This document shows positions 8,262-16,527 of a DNA stretch of 53,307 nt, in pieces; the first letter of the stretch is position 1, and the number at the start of each line of letters is the position of its first letter. The notes under the pieces are model-generated. The model saw only the letters and a program-made list of their open reading frames with translations, was not told the DNA's origin and did no database searches. The DNA is from Ectopseudomonas oleovorans (GTDB taxonomy: Bacteria > Pseudomonadota > Gammaproteobacteria > Pseudomonadales > Pseudomonadaceae). The translations under genes and the position numbers were made by a program. Where the stretch lies: positions 1 through 53,307 of the forward strand of contig NZ_QASO01000084.1 in assembly GCF_003052605.1 (NCBI RefSeq). The letters run 5' to 3'.

Positions 8262-11200
8262 CTAGCCGCGCAACACCAGATGACGGCTGAGCAGGGCACG
8301 CAGGGCGGCCGGCTTGACCGGCTTGGGCAGGTAGTCGAGGCCGGCGGCGTGCACTTCGGCAACCAGCTCCGGGCGACCGTCAGCGCTGATCACCACGCCC
8401 GGCACCGGTTCGCCCAGGCGCGTGCGCAGCCAGGCCATCAGCTCGGTACCGGTTTCGCCCTCGTCGAGGTGGTAGTCGACCAGCGCCAGTTGCGGGTGCA
8501 CATCTTCGCTCAGCAGGTGCTCGCACTCCAGACGATTGCGCGCCGTCCACACCTGGCAGCCCCAGCGTGACAGCAGGCTGTACATGCCGGTGAGGATGCT
8601 GTCTTCGTTGTCGATGCAGATTACCTGGGTGCCCTGCAGGGGTTGGCCATCCACTGCCGGTACGACTGGGCCTTGCGGCTTCGGCGCCGGTTTTCTCGCC
8701 AGCGGCACGCTGACGCTGAACACGCTGCCTTTGCCTGGCCAGGAACGCACTTCCAGGCGGTGGGCGAGCACGCGGCAGAGGCCGTCGGCGATCGCCAGGC
8801 CCAGGCCCAGGCCCTTCTCGGCGCGGGTCTGGTGGCTGTCGAGGCGTTTGAATTCCTCGAAGATCACCTTGCGCTTGTCCTCGGGGATGCCGGCGCCGCG
8901 GTCCCACACCTCCAGGCGCAGGTGGTCACCCTCGCGGCGTACGCCGAGCACCACGCGGCCCTTGGCATAGCGGAAGGCGTTGGTCAGGAAGTTCTGCAGG
9001 ATGCGCCGCAGCAGCTTGCTGTCGCTGTCGACCCACTGCTTGCTGCCGCGCACGCGCAGGTCGATGCCCTGTTCGGCGGCCAGCACGCCGAACTCGGCGG
9101 CGAGGGTGTCGAACAGGCTGGAGAGGGCGAAGGGGTGGCGATCCGGAGCGATGCGGCCGTTCTCCAGGCGCGAGATGTCCAGCAGGTCGGTGATCAGGTC
9201 CTCGGCCGAACGCAGCGAGCTGTCCAGGTGGCGCACCAGTTCCTGCGCCTCGCTCGGCAACGCTTCGTCCTGGTGGGCCAGCGCCGCGGAGAACAGCCGC
9301 GCGGCGTTGAGCGGCTGCATCAGGTCGTGGCTGACCGCGGCGAGAAAGCGTGTCTTCGACTGGTTGGCGGCCTCGGCGTGGGCCTTGGCCTCGGTCAGCG
9401 CCTGGTTCAGTTTGGACAGCTCCTGGGTGCGTTCCGCGACTCGCCGCTCCAGGCTTTCGTTGGCATCCTTGAGCGCTCGCTCGGCCTCGCGGAACTCGGT
9501 GATGTCGGTGAAACTCATGACGAAGCCGCCGCCGGGCATGGGGTTGCCGATCAGCTCGATCACCCGGCCGTTGGGGAATACCCGCTCATAGCTGTGCGCG
9601 GTGCCCTGGCGCATCCAGTACAGGCGCTTGGCGACGTTCTCCTCGACGTCGCCGCCGCCGAGCATGCCGCGTTCGGCATTGAAGCGGATGATCTCGGCAA
9701 TCGGCCGGCCGACGTAGATCAGCCCCTCGGGGTACTCGAACAGCTCCAGGTAGCGGTGATTCCAGGCCACCAGGCGCAGGTTCTGGTCGACCACGCTGAT
9801 GCCCTGGGTGATGTTCTCGATCGCCCCCTGCAGCAGGGCGCGGTTGAACTGCAGCACCTCGGACGCCTCATCGACGATGCGCACCACGTCCTCGACCTGC
9901 ATCTCGCGGCCTTCGATGGCGGCCTTGACCACCGCGCGGGTGCTGGAGGCGCCGAGCACGCCGGCGAGCAGGCGCTCGGTATGGGCGATCCACTCGCTGT
10001 TGGCCGGCTGGTTGGGCTCGAAGCCCTTGCTCGGGTTCTGTTGGTAGGCGAAGCGGATAAAGCTCTTGCGCGCTCGCTCCTCGCCGACGAAGCGGCTGGC
10101 GAGCAGCAGCAGATCCTCCACCTGCACCGCCAACAGGCTGCGACTGCTGGGTTTGGTACCCAGGTCGTGGCCGATGAAGCGCCCGGCCTGCCAGTGCTCC
10201 GACACCCGGGTGCGGGAGAACCAGGAGACCCAGGCGAACAGCAGCATATTGCCGGCCAGCGACAGCACCACGCCGCGGGTCAGCGGGTCGACCTGCAGGC
10301 CGATGGGGGCGTAGAGCAGGGTGGTCAGGCCGGGGAAGCTCTCCAGCGACCAGCCCATGCCACGTGCCGCCAGTGGCAGGACCAGGGTGTAGAACCAGAG
10401 CATGGCACCGAAGATCAGGCCGGCGAACACGCCGCGGCGGTTGGCCTGTTTCCACACCAGCGCGCCGAACATGGCCGGTGCCAGCTGACCGATGGCGGCG
10501 AACGAGACCTGGCCAATGGTTGCCAGGCTGGTGCCCTCACCGAGCAGGCGATAGCAGACGTAGGCCAGCAGCAGGATCAGCACGATGCTGACCCGCCGCG
10601 CGGTGAGCATCCAGTGGCGGAAGGCCTCGAACGGCCGCTCGGTGCTCTGCCGGCGCAGCAGCCAGGGCAGCAGCATGTCGTTGGAGATCATGGTCGACAA
10701 GGCGACGGACGCGACTATCACCATGCCGGTGGCGGCCGAGGCGCCGCCGATAAAGGCCAGCACCGCCAGACTTGGATGGGCTTCGGCCAGCGGCAGGCTG
10801 ATGACGAAGGAGTCCGGTGTCACGCCTGCCGGCAGCAGCATCTGCCCGGCGAGGGCGATGGGCACGACGAACAACGCAGCCAGCATCAGGTAGGCGGGGA
10901 ATACCCAGCGCGCCAGGCGCAGGTCCTTGGGTTCGATGTTCTCCACCACGGTGACGTGGAACTGCCGCGGCAGACAGATGATGGCGATCATCGCCATGCC
11001 GGTCTGCACCAGCATCGCCGGCCAGTTCACCGCCTCGTTCCAGAAGGCGTCCAGCTCGGCGGTGTTGTGTGCCTGTTCGAGCAGGTCGTGGAAGCCGTTG
11101 TACAGGCCGAAGGTGACGAAGGCACCAACGGCGAGGAAGGCCAGCAACTTGACCAGCGACTCGAAGGCAATCGCCAGCACCATGCCGCGATGGTGCTCGG

Positions 11201-11750
11201 TGACGTCGAGGTTGCGGGTGCCGAACAGAATGGTGAACAACGCCAGAGCCAGTGACACGATCAGCGCGGTGTCCTGAGCGCTGGTGCCGGTGTCCTGGGC
11301 ATGTACACCGATCAGCAGATTGACGCCGAGCACGATGCCCTTGAGCTGCAGGGCGATGTAGGGGAGCACGCCGACCAGGCAGATCAGCGCCACCACGATG
11401 GCCAGCGACTGCGACTTGCCGTAGCGCGCGGCGATGAAGTCGGCGATGGAGGTGATGTTCTCCTGTTTGCTGATCATCACCATCTTCTGCAGCACCCAGG
11501 GCATGGTCAGCAGCAGGATGATCGGACCGAGGTAGATCGGCAGGAACGACCACAGTTGTTCGGCTGCCTGGCCGACGGCGCCGAAGAAGGTCCAACTGGT
11601 GCAGTAAACGGCCAGCGACAGCGAGTACACCCAGGCACGGATCTTCGGCGGCATGGGCGTGCTGCGGCGGTCACCATAGAAGGCGATGGCGAAAAGAATG
11701 GCCATGTAGATCAGGGCGACCGCGGCGATCAACCCGGGGGACAGCGACAT
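8262..11750 (-). CDS. mxtR: Transporter-linked hybrid sensor kinase MxtR/CrbS
   Basis: 1162 residues. Residues 1 to about 500 form a sodium:solute symporter-type transporter with about 13 membrane helices. A PAS domain follows (about 630-750, with ALLQGAIENITQGI), then a coiled coil, HisKA with the phospho-acceptor His near 808 in AAVSHDLMQPLN, an HATPase domain (DRGAGIP, GLGLGLAI) and a C-terminal receiver with its Asp near 1091 in LALVDYHLDEG. This architecture and length match P. aeruginosa MxtR (PA3271) and Vibrio/Pseudomonas CrbS, which with the LuxR-type regulator ErdR/CrbR control acetyl-CoA synthetase and acetate use. No partner regulator is in the window. Start at 11750 has GGAG upstream. 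Confidence 0.9.
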   Translation of the reverse strand: MSLSPGLIAAVALIYMAILFAIAFYGDRRSTPMPPKIRAWVYSLSLAVYCTSWTFFGAVGQAAEQLWSFLPIYLGPIILLLTMPWVLQKMVMISKQENITSIADFIAARYGKSQSLAIVVALICLVGVLPYIALQLKGIVLGVNLLIGVHAQDTGTSAQDTALIVSLALALFTILFGTRNLDVTEHHRGMVLAIAFESLVKLLAFLAVGAFVTFGLYNGFHDLLEQAHNTAELDAFWNEAVNWPAMLVQTGMAMIAIICLPRQFHVTVVENIEPKDLRLARWVFPAYLMLAALFVVPIALAGQMLLPAGVTPDSFVISLPLAEAHPSLAVLAFIGGASAATGMVIVASVALSTMISNDMLLPWLLRRQSTERPFEAFRHWMLTARRVSIVLILLLAYVCYRLLGEGTSLATIGQVSFAAIGQLAPAMFGALVWKQANRRGVFAGLIFGAMLWFYTLVLPLAARGMGWSLESFPGLTTLLYAPIGLQVDPLTRGVVLSLAGNMLLFAWVSWFSRTRVSEHWQAGRFIGHDLGTKPSSRSLLAVQVEDLLLLASRFVGEERARKSFIRFAYQQNPSKGFEPNQPANSEWIAHTERLLAGVLGASSTRAVVKAAIEGREMQVEDVVRIVDEASEVLQFNRALLQGAIENITQGISVVDQNLRLVAWNHRYLELFEYPEGLIYVGRPIAEIIRFNAERGMLGGGDVEENVAKRLYWMRQGTAHSYERVFPNGRVIELIGNPMPGGGFVMSFTDITEFREAERALKDANESLERRVAERTQELSKLNQALTEAKAHAEAANQSKTRFLAAVSHDLMQPLNAARLFSAALAHQDEALPSEAQELVRHLDSSLRSAEDLITDLLDISRLENGRIAPDRHPFALSSLFDTLAAEFGVLAAEQGIDLRVRGSKQWVDSDSKLLRRILQNFLTNAFRYAKGRVVLGVRREGDHLRLEVWDRGAGIPEDKRKVIFEEFKRLDSHQTRAEKGLGLGLAIADGLCRVLAHRLEVRSWPGKGSVFSVSVPLARKPAPKPQGPVVPAVDGQPLQGTQVICIDNEDSILTGMYSLLSRWGCQVWTARNRLECEHLLSEDVHPQLALVDYHLDEGETGTELMAWLRTRLGEPVPGVVISADGRPELVAEVHAAGLDYLPKPVKPAALRALLSRHLVLRG

Positions 11751-11841
11751 GCAGACTCCGAAACGCACAGTGAAACGAAATGAGCCTGGCCGCCGAGGCG
11801 AGGCCGATGTTGATCAGTGTTGCACAAAGCCGGGCGCTGTC

Positions 11842-11863
11842 GGCTGCGACCAAGGTCGCAGCC
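11842..11863. repeat. Perfect hairpin in the mxtR / GNAT divergent spacer
   Basis: Nine-base arms GGCTGCGAC and GTCGCAGCC around CAAG. It sits 92 bases upstream of mxtR and 104 upstream of the divergent GNAT gene. No T-run follows on either strand, so an operator or a mobile REP-type hairpin is as likely as a terminator. Confidence 0.5.
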
Positions 11864-11966
11864 AAGCAGACGTGCTTTGCGACGGGACTCGATTGTGCAG
11901 CAGCGCAGGGGCTGATAGCTTGGCGCGTTTGCGATTCTGCCCAAGGAAGGACCCTGAGGAGGCTCT

Positions 11967-12536
11967 ATGTTCAAGCCGCAGCTGGTGACTTTGCAACGTG
12001 GCGCTCTGCGCCTGGAACCGCTCTCTGACGCCGATATCCCCGCGCTGGTGGCGCTGGCCGAAGCCAATCGCGAGGAGCTGCTGTACATGAGCGGTACTCA
12101 GCGACTGGACTGGTACCGCAGCGCCCTGGCCGATATGCGCGAGCAGCGGGCACTGCCGTTCGTCATTCGTCTGGGTAACGAGTGGGTAGGCACCACCCGC
12201 TTCGCCGACTTCATGAACCCCCTGCCGGCCTGTGAAATCGGCTGGACCTGGCTCGACCGCAATCAGCATGGCAGCGGGTTGAACACCAGCATCAAGTACT
12301 TGATGCTCAAGCACGCTTTCGAAAATTGGGGCATGGTTCGCGTGCAACTGAAAACTGCCGCCAGCAACCTGCGTTCGCAACGCGCCATCGAGAAGCTTGG
12401 TGCCGTTCGTGAAGGGTTGCTGCGCAACCATCGCCGTCTGGCTGATGGCCGACTCGATGACACCGTGCTGTACAGCATCACCGACCTGGAATGGCCGGCG
12501 CTGCGTGGGGCCATGGAGGCGGGCTTCAACGCCTGA
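11967..12536 (+). CDS. GNAT-family N-acetyltransferase (RimJ/RimL-like)
   Basis: 189 residues, complete GNAT fold. The N terminus (LRLEPLSDADIPALVALA) and the central WTWLDRNQHGSGLNTSIKYLMLKHAFE segment fit the RimJ/RimL/SpeG branch; the acetyl-CoA-binding turn is present as Q/H-G-S-G rather than R/Q-x-x-G-x-G/A, and NLRSQRAIEKLGAVREG is the typical C-terminal motif. These enzymes acetylate protein N termini, polyamines or small amines; the substrate cannot be read here. GAGGAGG precedes the start. The AraC-type regulator begins five bases after its stop, so the two are likely co-transcribed. Confidence 0.85.
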   Translation: MFKPQLVTLQRGALRLEPLSDADIPALVALAEANREELLYMSGTQRLDWYRSALADMREQRALPFVIRLGNEWVGTTRFADFMNPLPACEIGWTWLDRNQHGSGLNTSIKYLMLKHAFENWGMVRVQLKTAASNLRSQRAIEKLGAVREGLLRNHRRLADGRLDDTVLYSITDLEWPALRGAMEAGFNA

Positions 12537-12541
12537 GCCTG

Positions 12542-13369
12542 ATGCACAGTCGCGAGCAGACCCGCTTCTGGCAAGCTTCCGCATTGAGCGGCGTCGAGCT
12601 GTTGCAGGCGCGCTACCTTGAACAGCGCTTCGCGCCCCACGTGCATGAAGGTTTCGTGTTCACCGTGATCGAGCATGGCGCCCAGCGCTTTCGTCATCGC
12701 GGTTGTGATCATCTGGCCCCACAGGGCAGCATGGTGCTGATCAACCCGGACGAAGTGCACACCGGCTCCAAGGCGCACGAAGACGGTTGGCGCTATCGCG
12801 GTTTCTATCCCGACAACGCCCAGGTTCTGGGGGCGCTGCAGGAGCTGGGTCTGGCCAAGGCTGGCATGCCGTCGTTTGCCTTCAGTGTGCTGCATGATCC
12901 ACGTTTGCACGCGGCCTTTCTGCAACTGCACCAACTGCTCGAGGGCGGCGCCGAGGCACTGCAGCAGCAACTGGCCTGGCGTGAGGCAATGCTGCTGCTG
13001 TTTCAGCACCATGCGCAGCTTGCCGAACCACCTGCGCCTGGGCGTGAGCCCTGGGCAGTGGCTTGTGCCAAGCAGATGCTCGCCGAGCGGCTGATCGAGC
13101 CGCCCTCGCTGGAGGAACTGGCGGCTGCGGTCAATCTTTCACCGTTTCATTTCGCTCGAGTGTTCCGCCGCGAGACCGGCTTGCCACCGCATGCCTGGCT
13201 CAAGCAACGGCGCCTGGAGCAGGCGCGGGCGTTGCTCAAGACGGGCTGCACGGCGGTCGCTGTGGCCATGCAGTTGGGCTTCGCTGATCAGAGCCACTTG
13301 TCGCGACAGTTCAAGCAGGTTTATGGCGTGAGCCCTGGCGAATATCGCAGTGCGGTGGCCCGGAGCTGA
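12542..13369 (+). CDS. AraC-family transcriptional regulator
   Basis: 275 residues. An AraC-type cupin ligand domain (about 10-150; HVHEGFVFTVIEHG, PGSMVLINPDEVHTG-like segment) is followed by a C-terminal double HTH (about 175-272): LAAAVNLSPFHFARVFRRETG and AVAMQLGFADQSHLSRQFKQVYGVSP. The start at 12542 lies five bases after the GNAT stop and has only a weak ribosome site, suggesting translational coupling; an upstream in-frame ATG at 12491 lies within the GNAT gene. The ligand is unknown. Confidence 0.88.
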   Translation: MHSREQTRFWQASALSGVELLQARYLEQRFAPHVHEGFVFTVIEHGAQRFRHRGCDHLAPQGSMVLINPDEVHTGSKAHEDGWRYRGFYPDNAQVLGALQELGLAKAGMPSFAFSVLHDPRLHAAFLQLHQLLEGGAEALQQQLAWREAMLLLFQHHAQLAEPPAPGREPWAVACAKQMLAERLIEPPSLEELAAAVNLSPFHFARVFRRETGLPPHAWLKQRRLEQARALLKTGCTAVAVAMQLGFADQSHLSRQFKQVYGVSPGEYRSAVARS

Positions 13370-13394
13370 CAGCAGGCAAAAAGGACCAGGCATG

Positions 13395-13431
13395 AAAAAG
13401 CCGGCGCTCCTTATCGGGGCGCCGGCTTTTT
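13395..13431. terminator. Bidirectional terminator between the AraC gene and icmP
   Basis: AAAAAGCCGGCGC and GCGCCGGCTTTTT form a strong GC stem flanked by A and T runs, so it can stop transcription from both converging genes. Confidence 0.9.
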
Positions 13432-13447
13432 CAGCCCGTTATGTCGA

Positions 13448-14785
13448 TCAGAACTCGTGATCGGCGGTGTCCGGGTTCAGGTCGCTGATGCCCAGCTTGC
13501 CCGCAGCCTGCTCGATGGCGCCGGTCTGCTTGACCAGGGCAGCGATGGCGTCACGCACCAGTTGCTGGCCTTCGGCATTGCCTTCCGCGATCAATTGATC
13601 GAAGTGCACGTTGTTCTTCTCGGCGCTGTCGACCAGTGCCTGCAGCTTGGCTTCGGTTTCCTGCAGGTCGGCCTTGAGCGTGGCGTCGGCCTGGGCGTCA
13701 GCCTTGGCCACCAGCTCGGACAGGCTCGGGCCGGTCAGGGTGCTGCCGTCGACCTTCTTGTACTCGCCCAGGTAGACATTACGAATGCCTTTGCCGTTGT
13801 AGAAGTGCGAGTTGTGGGTGTTGTCGCTGAAGCAGTCATGCTCGTCTTCGGTGGAGTTGGCTTCCAGTGCGACCTTCATGCGCTCGCCCGCCAGTTCGCC
13901 GAGCGACAGGCTGCCCATGCCGAACAGCATCTTGCGCAGACCGTTGTCGGCCGAATCGGCGACCAGCTCGCTGCGGTAGTTGCCTTCCACGCCGTCTTTC
14001 CACTGTTCGACCATTTCATCCAGATCGCTGACCAGCAGGTCGGTGGCTGCTTTCAGGTAAGTGCGACGACGCTCGTTGTGGCCACCGGTGGCGCCTTCGC
14101 CGACCAGGTAGTCGGTGTAGGGGCGCTCGCCGGCGCCAGGGTTGGTGCCGTTCAGGTCCTGGCCCCAGAGGAGGAATTCGATGGCGTGGTAGCCAGTGGC
14201 AACGTTGGCTTCGGAACCGCCCAGCTCGTTCAGGCTGGCCAGCAGCTCGCCGGTGATTTCGCTGACATCGATCTTGTCTTCACCCACCTGGATCTCGGTG
14301 TTGGCGATGATGTTGGCTTGCGCGCCCGGGTTACCCAGGGCGTGCTGGTAGTCCTCGGCCACGTAGTCGATCAGGCCTTCGTCCAGCGGCCAGGCGTTGA
14401 GCTGACCTTCCCACTCGTCGACCACCGGGTTACCGAAACGGAACACTTCGGTCTGCATGTACGGCACGCGGGCGGCCAGCCAGGCTTCACGGGCGGCTTT
14501 CAGGGTCGCTTCGCTCGGATCGGCGAGCAGCGCATCGACTGCAGCCTGCAGTGCCTTGCCGGTGCTCGCGGCGTCGCTGAACACGGCCAGAGCCAGATCG
14601 GCGTAATGATTGACCACGGCCTTCGCCGCTGCCTCGTCGACCTTAGCCGCGGTGGCTGGAGCCGCGCTCTCGGTGGCGGCGGCAGGCGCTGCAGCCTGGG
14701 TGGCAGGGGCTTTGTCTTCGCCGCAGCCAGCGAGAGAAATGGCGATGGCCAGCAGGCTGGCGGAGGCCAGGGGCATACGAATCAT
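13448..14785 (-). CDS. icmP: Imelysin-family lipoprotein IcmP
   Basis: 445 residues, the same size as P. aeruginosa IcmP (PA4370), described as an insulin-cleaving outer-membrane metalloproteinase. Lipoprotein signal with lipobox LAGC (Cys at about 21), an Ala/Thr/Pro linker, then the two-lobed imelysin domain with the GxHxxE motif (GYHAIEFLLWGQD, about 197-209) and the DNTHNSHFYNGKGI segment. Imelysins are tied to iron acquisition; whether they bind iron or act as proteases is debated. A Fur-box-like palindrome lies 62 bases upstream. It stands alone; its usual relatives (second imelysin, di-haem oxidoreductase, DUF1513) are at 41106-44696. Confidence 0.92.
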   Translation of the reverse strand: MIRMPLASASLLAIAISLAGCGEDKAPATQAAAPAAATESAAPATAAKVDEAAAKAVVNHYADLALAVFSDAASTGKALQAAVDALLADPSEATLKAAREAWLAARVPYMQTEVFRFGNPVVDEWEGQLNAWPLDEGLIDYVAEDYQHALGNPGAQANIIANTEIQVGEDKIDVSEITGELLASLNELGGSEANVATGYHAIEFLLWGQDLNGTNPGAGERPYTDYLVGEGATGGHNERRRTYLKAATDLLVSDLDEMVEQWKDGVEGNYRSELVADSADNGLRKMLFGMGSLSLGELAGERMKVALEANSTEDEHDCFSDNTHNSHFYNGKGIRNVYLGEYKKVDGSTLTGPSLSELVAKADAQADATLKADLQETEAKLQALVDSAEKNNVHFDQLIAEGNAEGQQLVRDAIAALVKQTGAIEQAAGKLGISDLNPDTADHEF

Positions 14786-14846
14786 GGCGGGGTCCTTTGC
14801 ATGTACGAAATATGAGTGGTACTCGGTAGTACCTGAAAAACTGCAA

Positions 14847-14871
14847 CATAATGCAAATGTTTCGCATTATG
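14847..14871 (-). promoter_or_regulatory. Fur-box-like palindrome upstream of icmP
   Basis: Perfect inverted repeat CATAATGC - 9 bases - GCATTATG. The inner 19 bases (14853-14871) match the Fur consensus GATAATGATAATCATTATC at about 12 positions. On the minus strand TTTACA at 14872-14877 and CATTAT at 14848-14853, 18 bases apart, could be the -35 and -10 boxes, so Fur would cover the promoter. Inference from sequence and gene family. Confidence 0.7.
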
Positions 14872-14975
14872 TGTAAAGGCCATTATTCATCCCTGTGCAG
14901 GATATCGCTGCCCAAGGCCATCGCTGCCGCTAGAATGCCAGCACCTGATACGCAGTTCTGCATGGAGAAAGCTGC

Positions 14976-15548
14976 ATGAGCCTGACCGCCGTGATCGTTA
15001 TCGTCGTCCTCGTCCTGCTCGGCGCCTACGCGGTGTCCCTCTACAACGGCCTGGTGCGCCTCAAGCATGGAGTGAGCAAGGCCTGGTCGAACATCGACGT
15101 GCTGCTCAAGCAGCGTCATGACGAATTGCCCAAGCTGGTGGAAACCTGCAAGCAATACATGCAGTACGAAGGCTCGACTCTGGAGCGGGTCATCGCCGCA
15201 CGTAGCGCCGTGGCCAGCGCCCGCGAGCAGCAGGATGTCAGTGCCCTGGGCAAGGCCGAGAGTGGCCTGCGTGCCGGCCTCGGCCAGCTGTTCGCACTGG
15301 CCGAGAACTACCCTGAGCTGAAAGCCAACGACAGCTTTCAGCACCTGCAGCAGCGCATCAGCGGATTGGAAAACGGTATCGCCGATCGCCGCGAGCTCTA
15401 TAACGAGGCGGTCAACCTCAACAATGTGCGTATCGAGCAGTTCCCCGACGTGATCATCGCGCGCATGTTCAACTTCCCGGCTGCCGAATTGCTGGTGTTC
15501 AGCGATGCGGAAAAAGCCGATGTAGATATGAAGTCGCTATTCAATTGA
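14976..15548 (+). CDS. lemA: LemA family protein
   Basis: 190 residues. One N-terminal membrane helix (about 4-22) and then the LemA four-helix domain, with typical segments YNGLVRLKHGVSKAWSNIDVLLKQRHDELPKLV, NDSFQHLQQRISGLEN and YNEAVNLNNVRIEQFPDVI. The helical domain is expected on one face of the inner membrane; the molecular role of bacterial LemA is not settled. It is followed 10 bases later by the GIDE-domain gene, a pairing also seen in P. aeruginosa next to icmP and bifA. Confidence 0.93.
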   Translation: MSLTAVIVIVVLVLLGAYAVSLYNGLVRLKHGVSKAWSNIDVLLKQRHDELPKLVETCKQYMQYEGSTLERVIAARSAVASAREQQDVSALGKAESGLRAGLGQLFALAENYPELKANDSFQHLQQRISGLENGIADRRELYNEAVNLNNVRIEQFPDVIIARMFNFPAAELLVFSDAEKADVDMKSLFN

Positions 15549-15558
15549 GCGTCAGCCG

Positions 15559-16464
15559 ATGATGCAGGCGGACCCTTTCGGCTTCTTCTTCACCCTGACG
15601 CTGACCCTCAGCGCATGCCTGGGCGGCGCCTGGTGGTGCCTGCGGCGTTGGTCGCAGGCACGTCATCTGCTCGATACTCCCACCTCGAAGATCCGTTCTG
15701 CGGCGCAGGGTTATGTCGAACTCTATGGTGTACTCGAAGCGCTGCCTGACATGGAGATTCGCGGGCCGCTCACCGGCAAACCCTGCCTGTGGTGGCGCTT
15801 TCGTATCGAGGAATATCGCTCCAGTGGCAAGAAGCGCAGCTGGCGGGTGATCGAAAGTGGCACCAGTGATGCCTGGCTGCGCCTGGTCGATGGTACCGGC
15901 GAATGCCTGATCGACCCGCGTGGTGCCGAGATTCGTGCGGCGGTGCGTGACGTCTGGGAGGGTAACCTGCGGCACCCACTGGGTCCGGCCAAGACCGGAT
16001 TGTTCGGTTTTCTCACCAGCGGCCAGCGCTATCGCTACAGCGAAGAACGCTTCCATGTCGGCCAGCCGCTGTATGCCATCGGTGATTTTCGCACTCGTGG
16101 CGCTGCGCAGCAGGGCTTCGACAGGCATGCCGCTCAGGGCGAAGTGATCCGCGAATGGAAGGGCGATTACGTTGGGCTGCTGCGGCGTTTCGACAGTGAC
16201 GGCAACGGCGAGCTCGACGAGCAGGAATGGAATCGCGTGCGATTGGCGGCGCAACTGGAAGCCGAGGATCGCCACCGGCAAAAGGCGTCCGAGCCGGCGC
16301 GGCACCAGATGGCCAAGCCAGGTGAGCGCCAGCCGTTCATTCTCTCCAACAGCGGAGAGGACGAGCTGGCCCGCAGCTTCTACTGGCAGGCCGCCGGTGG
16401 CGCCGTACTGTGCCTGGCCGGCGCATTGGCCACGGCCTGGCTGCTGGGTGTGCAGCACTGGTGA
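15559..16464 (+). CDS. GIDE-domain membrane protein with an EF-hand
   Basis: 301 residues. N-terminal membrane segment (about 9-28), a soluble domain resembling the GIDE/MUL1 'E3 ubiquitin ligase' region (SAAQGYVELYGVLEALPDMEI, GKPCLWWRFRIEEY), a single canonical EF-hand loop near 213-225 (FDSDGNGELDEQEW) and a C-terminal helix (about 277-297). No RING domain is present, so ligase activity is not implied. The EF-hand suggests calcium may influence this protein. Probably co-transcribed with lemA. Function unknown. Confidence 0.8.
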   Translation: MMQADPFGFFFTLTLTLSACLGGAWWCLRRWSQARHLLDTPTSKIRSAAQGYVELYGVLEALPDMEIRGPLTGKPCLWWRFRIEEYRSSGKKRSWRVIESGTSDAWLRLVDGTGECLIDPRGAEIRAAVRDVWEGNLRHPLGPAKTGLFGFLTSGQRYRYSEERFHVGQPLYAIGDFRTRGAAQQGFDRHAAQGEVIREWKGDYVGLLRRFDSDGNGELDEQEWNRVRLAAQLEAEDRHRQKASEPARHQMAKPGERQPFILSNSGEDELARSFYWQAAGGAVLCLAGALATAWLLGVQHW

Positions 16465-16486
16465 GTTGGGTTTGCGGGCTCGAACG

Positions 16487-16516
16487 AAAACGCAGCGACT
16501 GATCGCGGCGTTTTTT
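16487..16516. terminator. Terminator between the GIDE gene and bifA
   Basis: AAAACGCAGCGA and TCGCGGCGTTTTTT pair around CTGA with one A/G mismatch, with an A-run on one side and T-run on the other. It serves two converging genes. Confidence 0.8.
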
Positions 16517-16527
16517 GTGGGGGACGT

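Noticed and set aside
8643..11255. Long open frame of 870 codons on the plus strand
   Set aside because: It lies antisense to mxtR. Its Gln/His/Gly/Ala-rich translation has no family signature and is a mirror of high-GC codon use.
15559..16464. True E3 ubiquitin ligase
   Set aside because: The GIDE domain is present but there is no RING domain.
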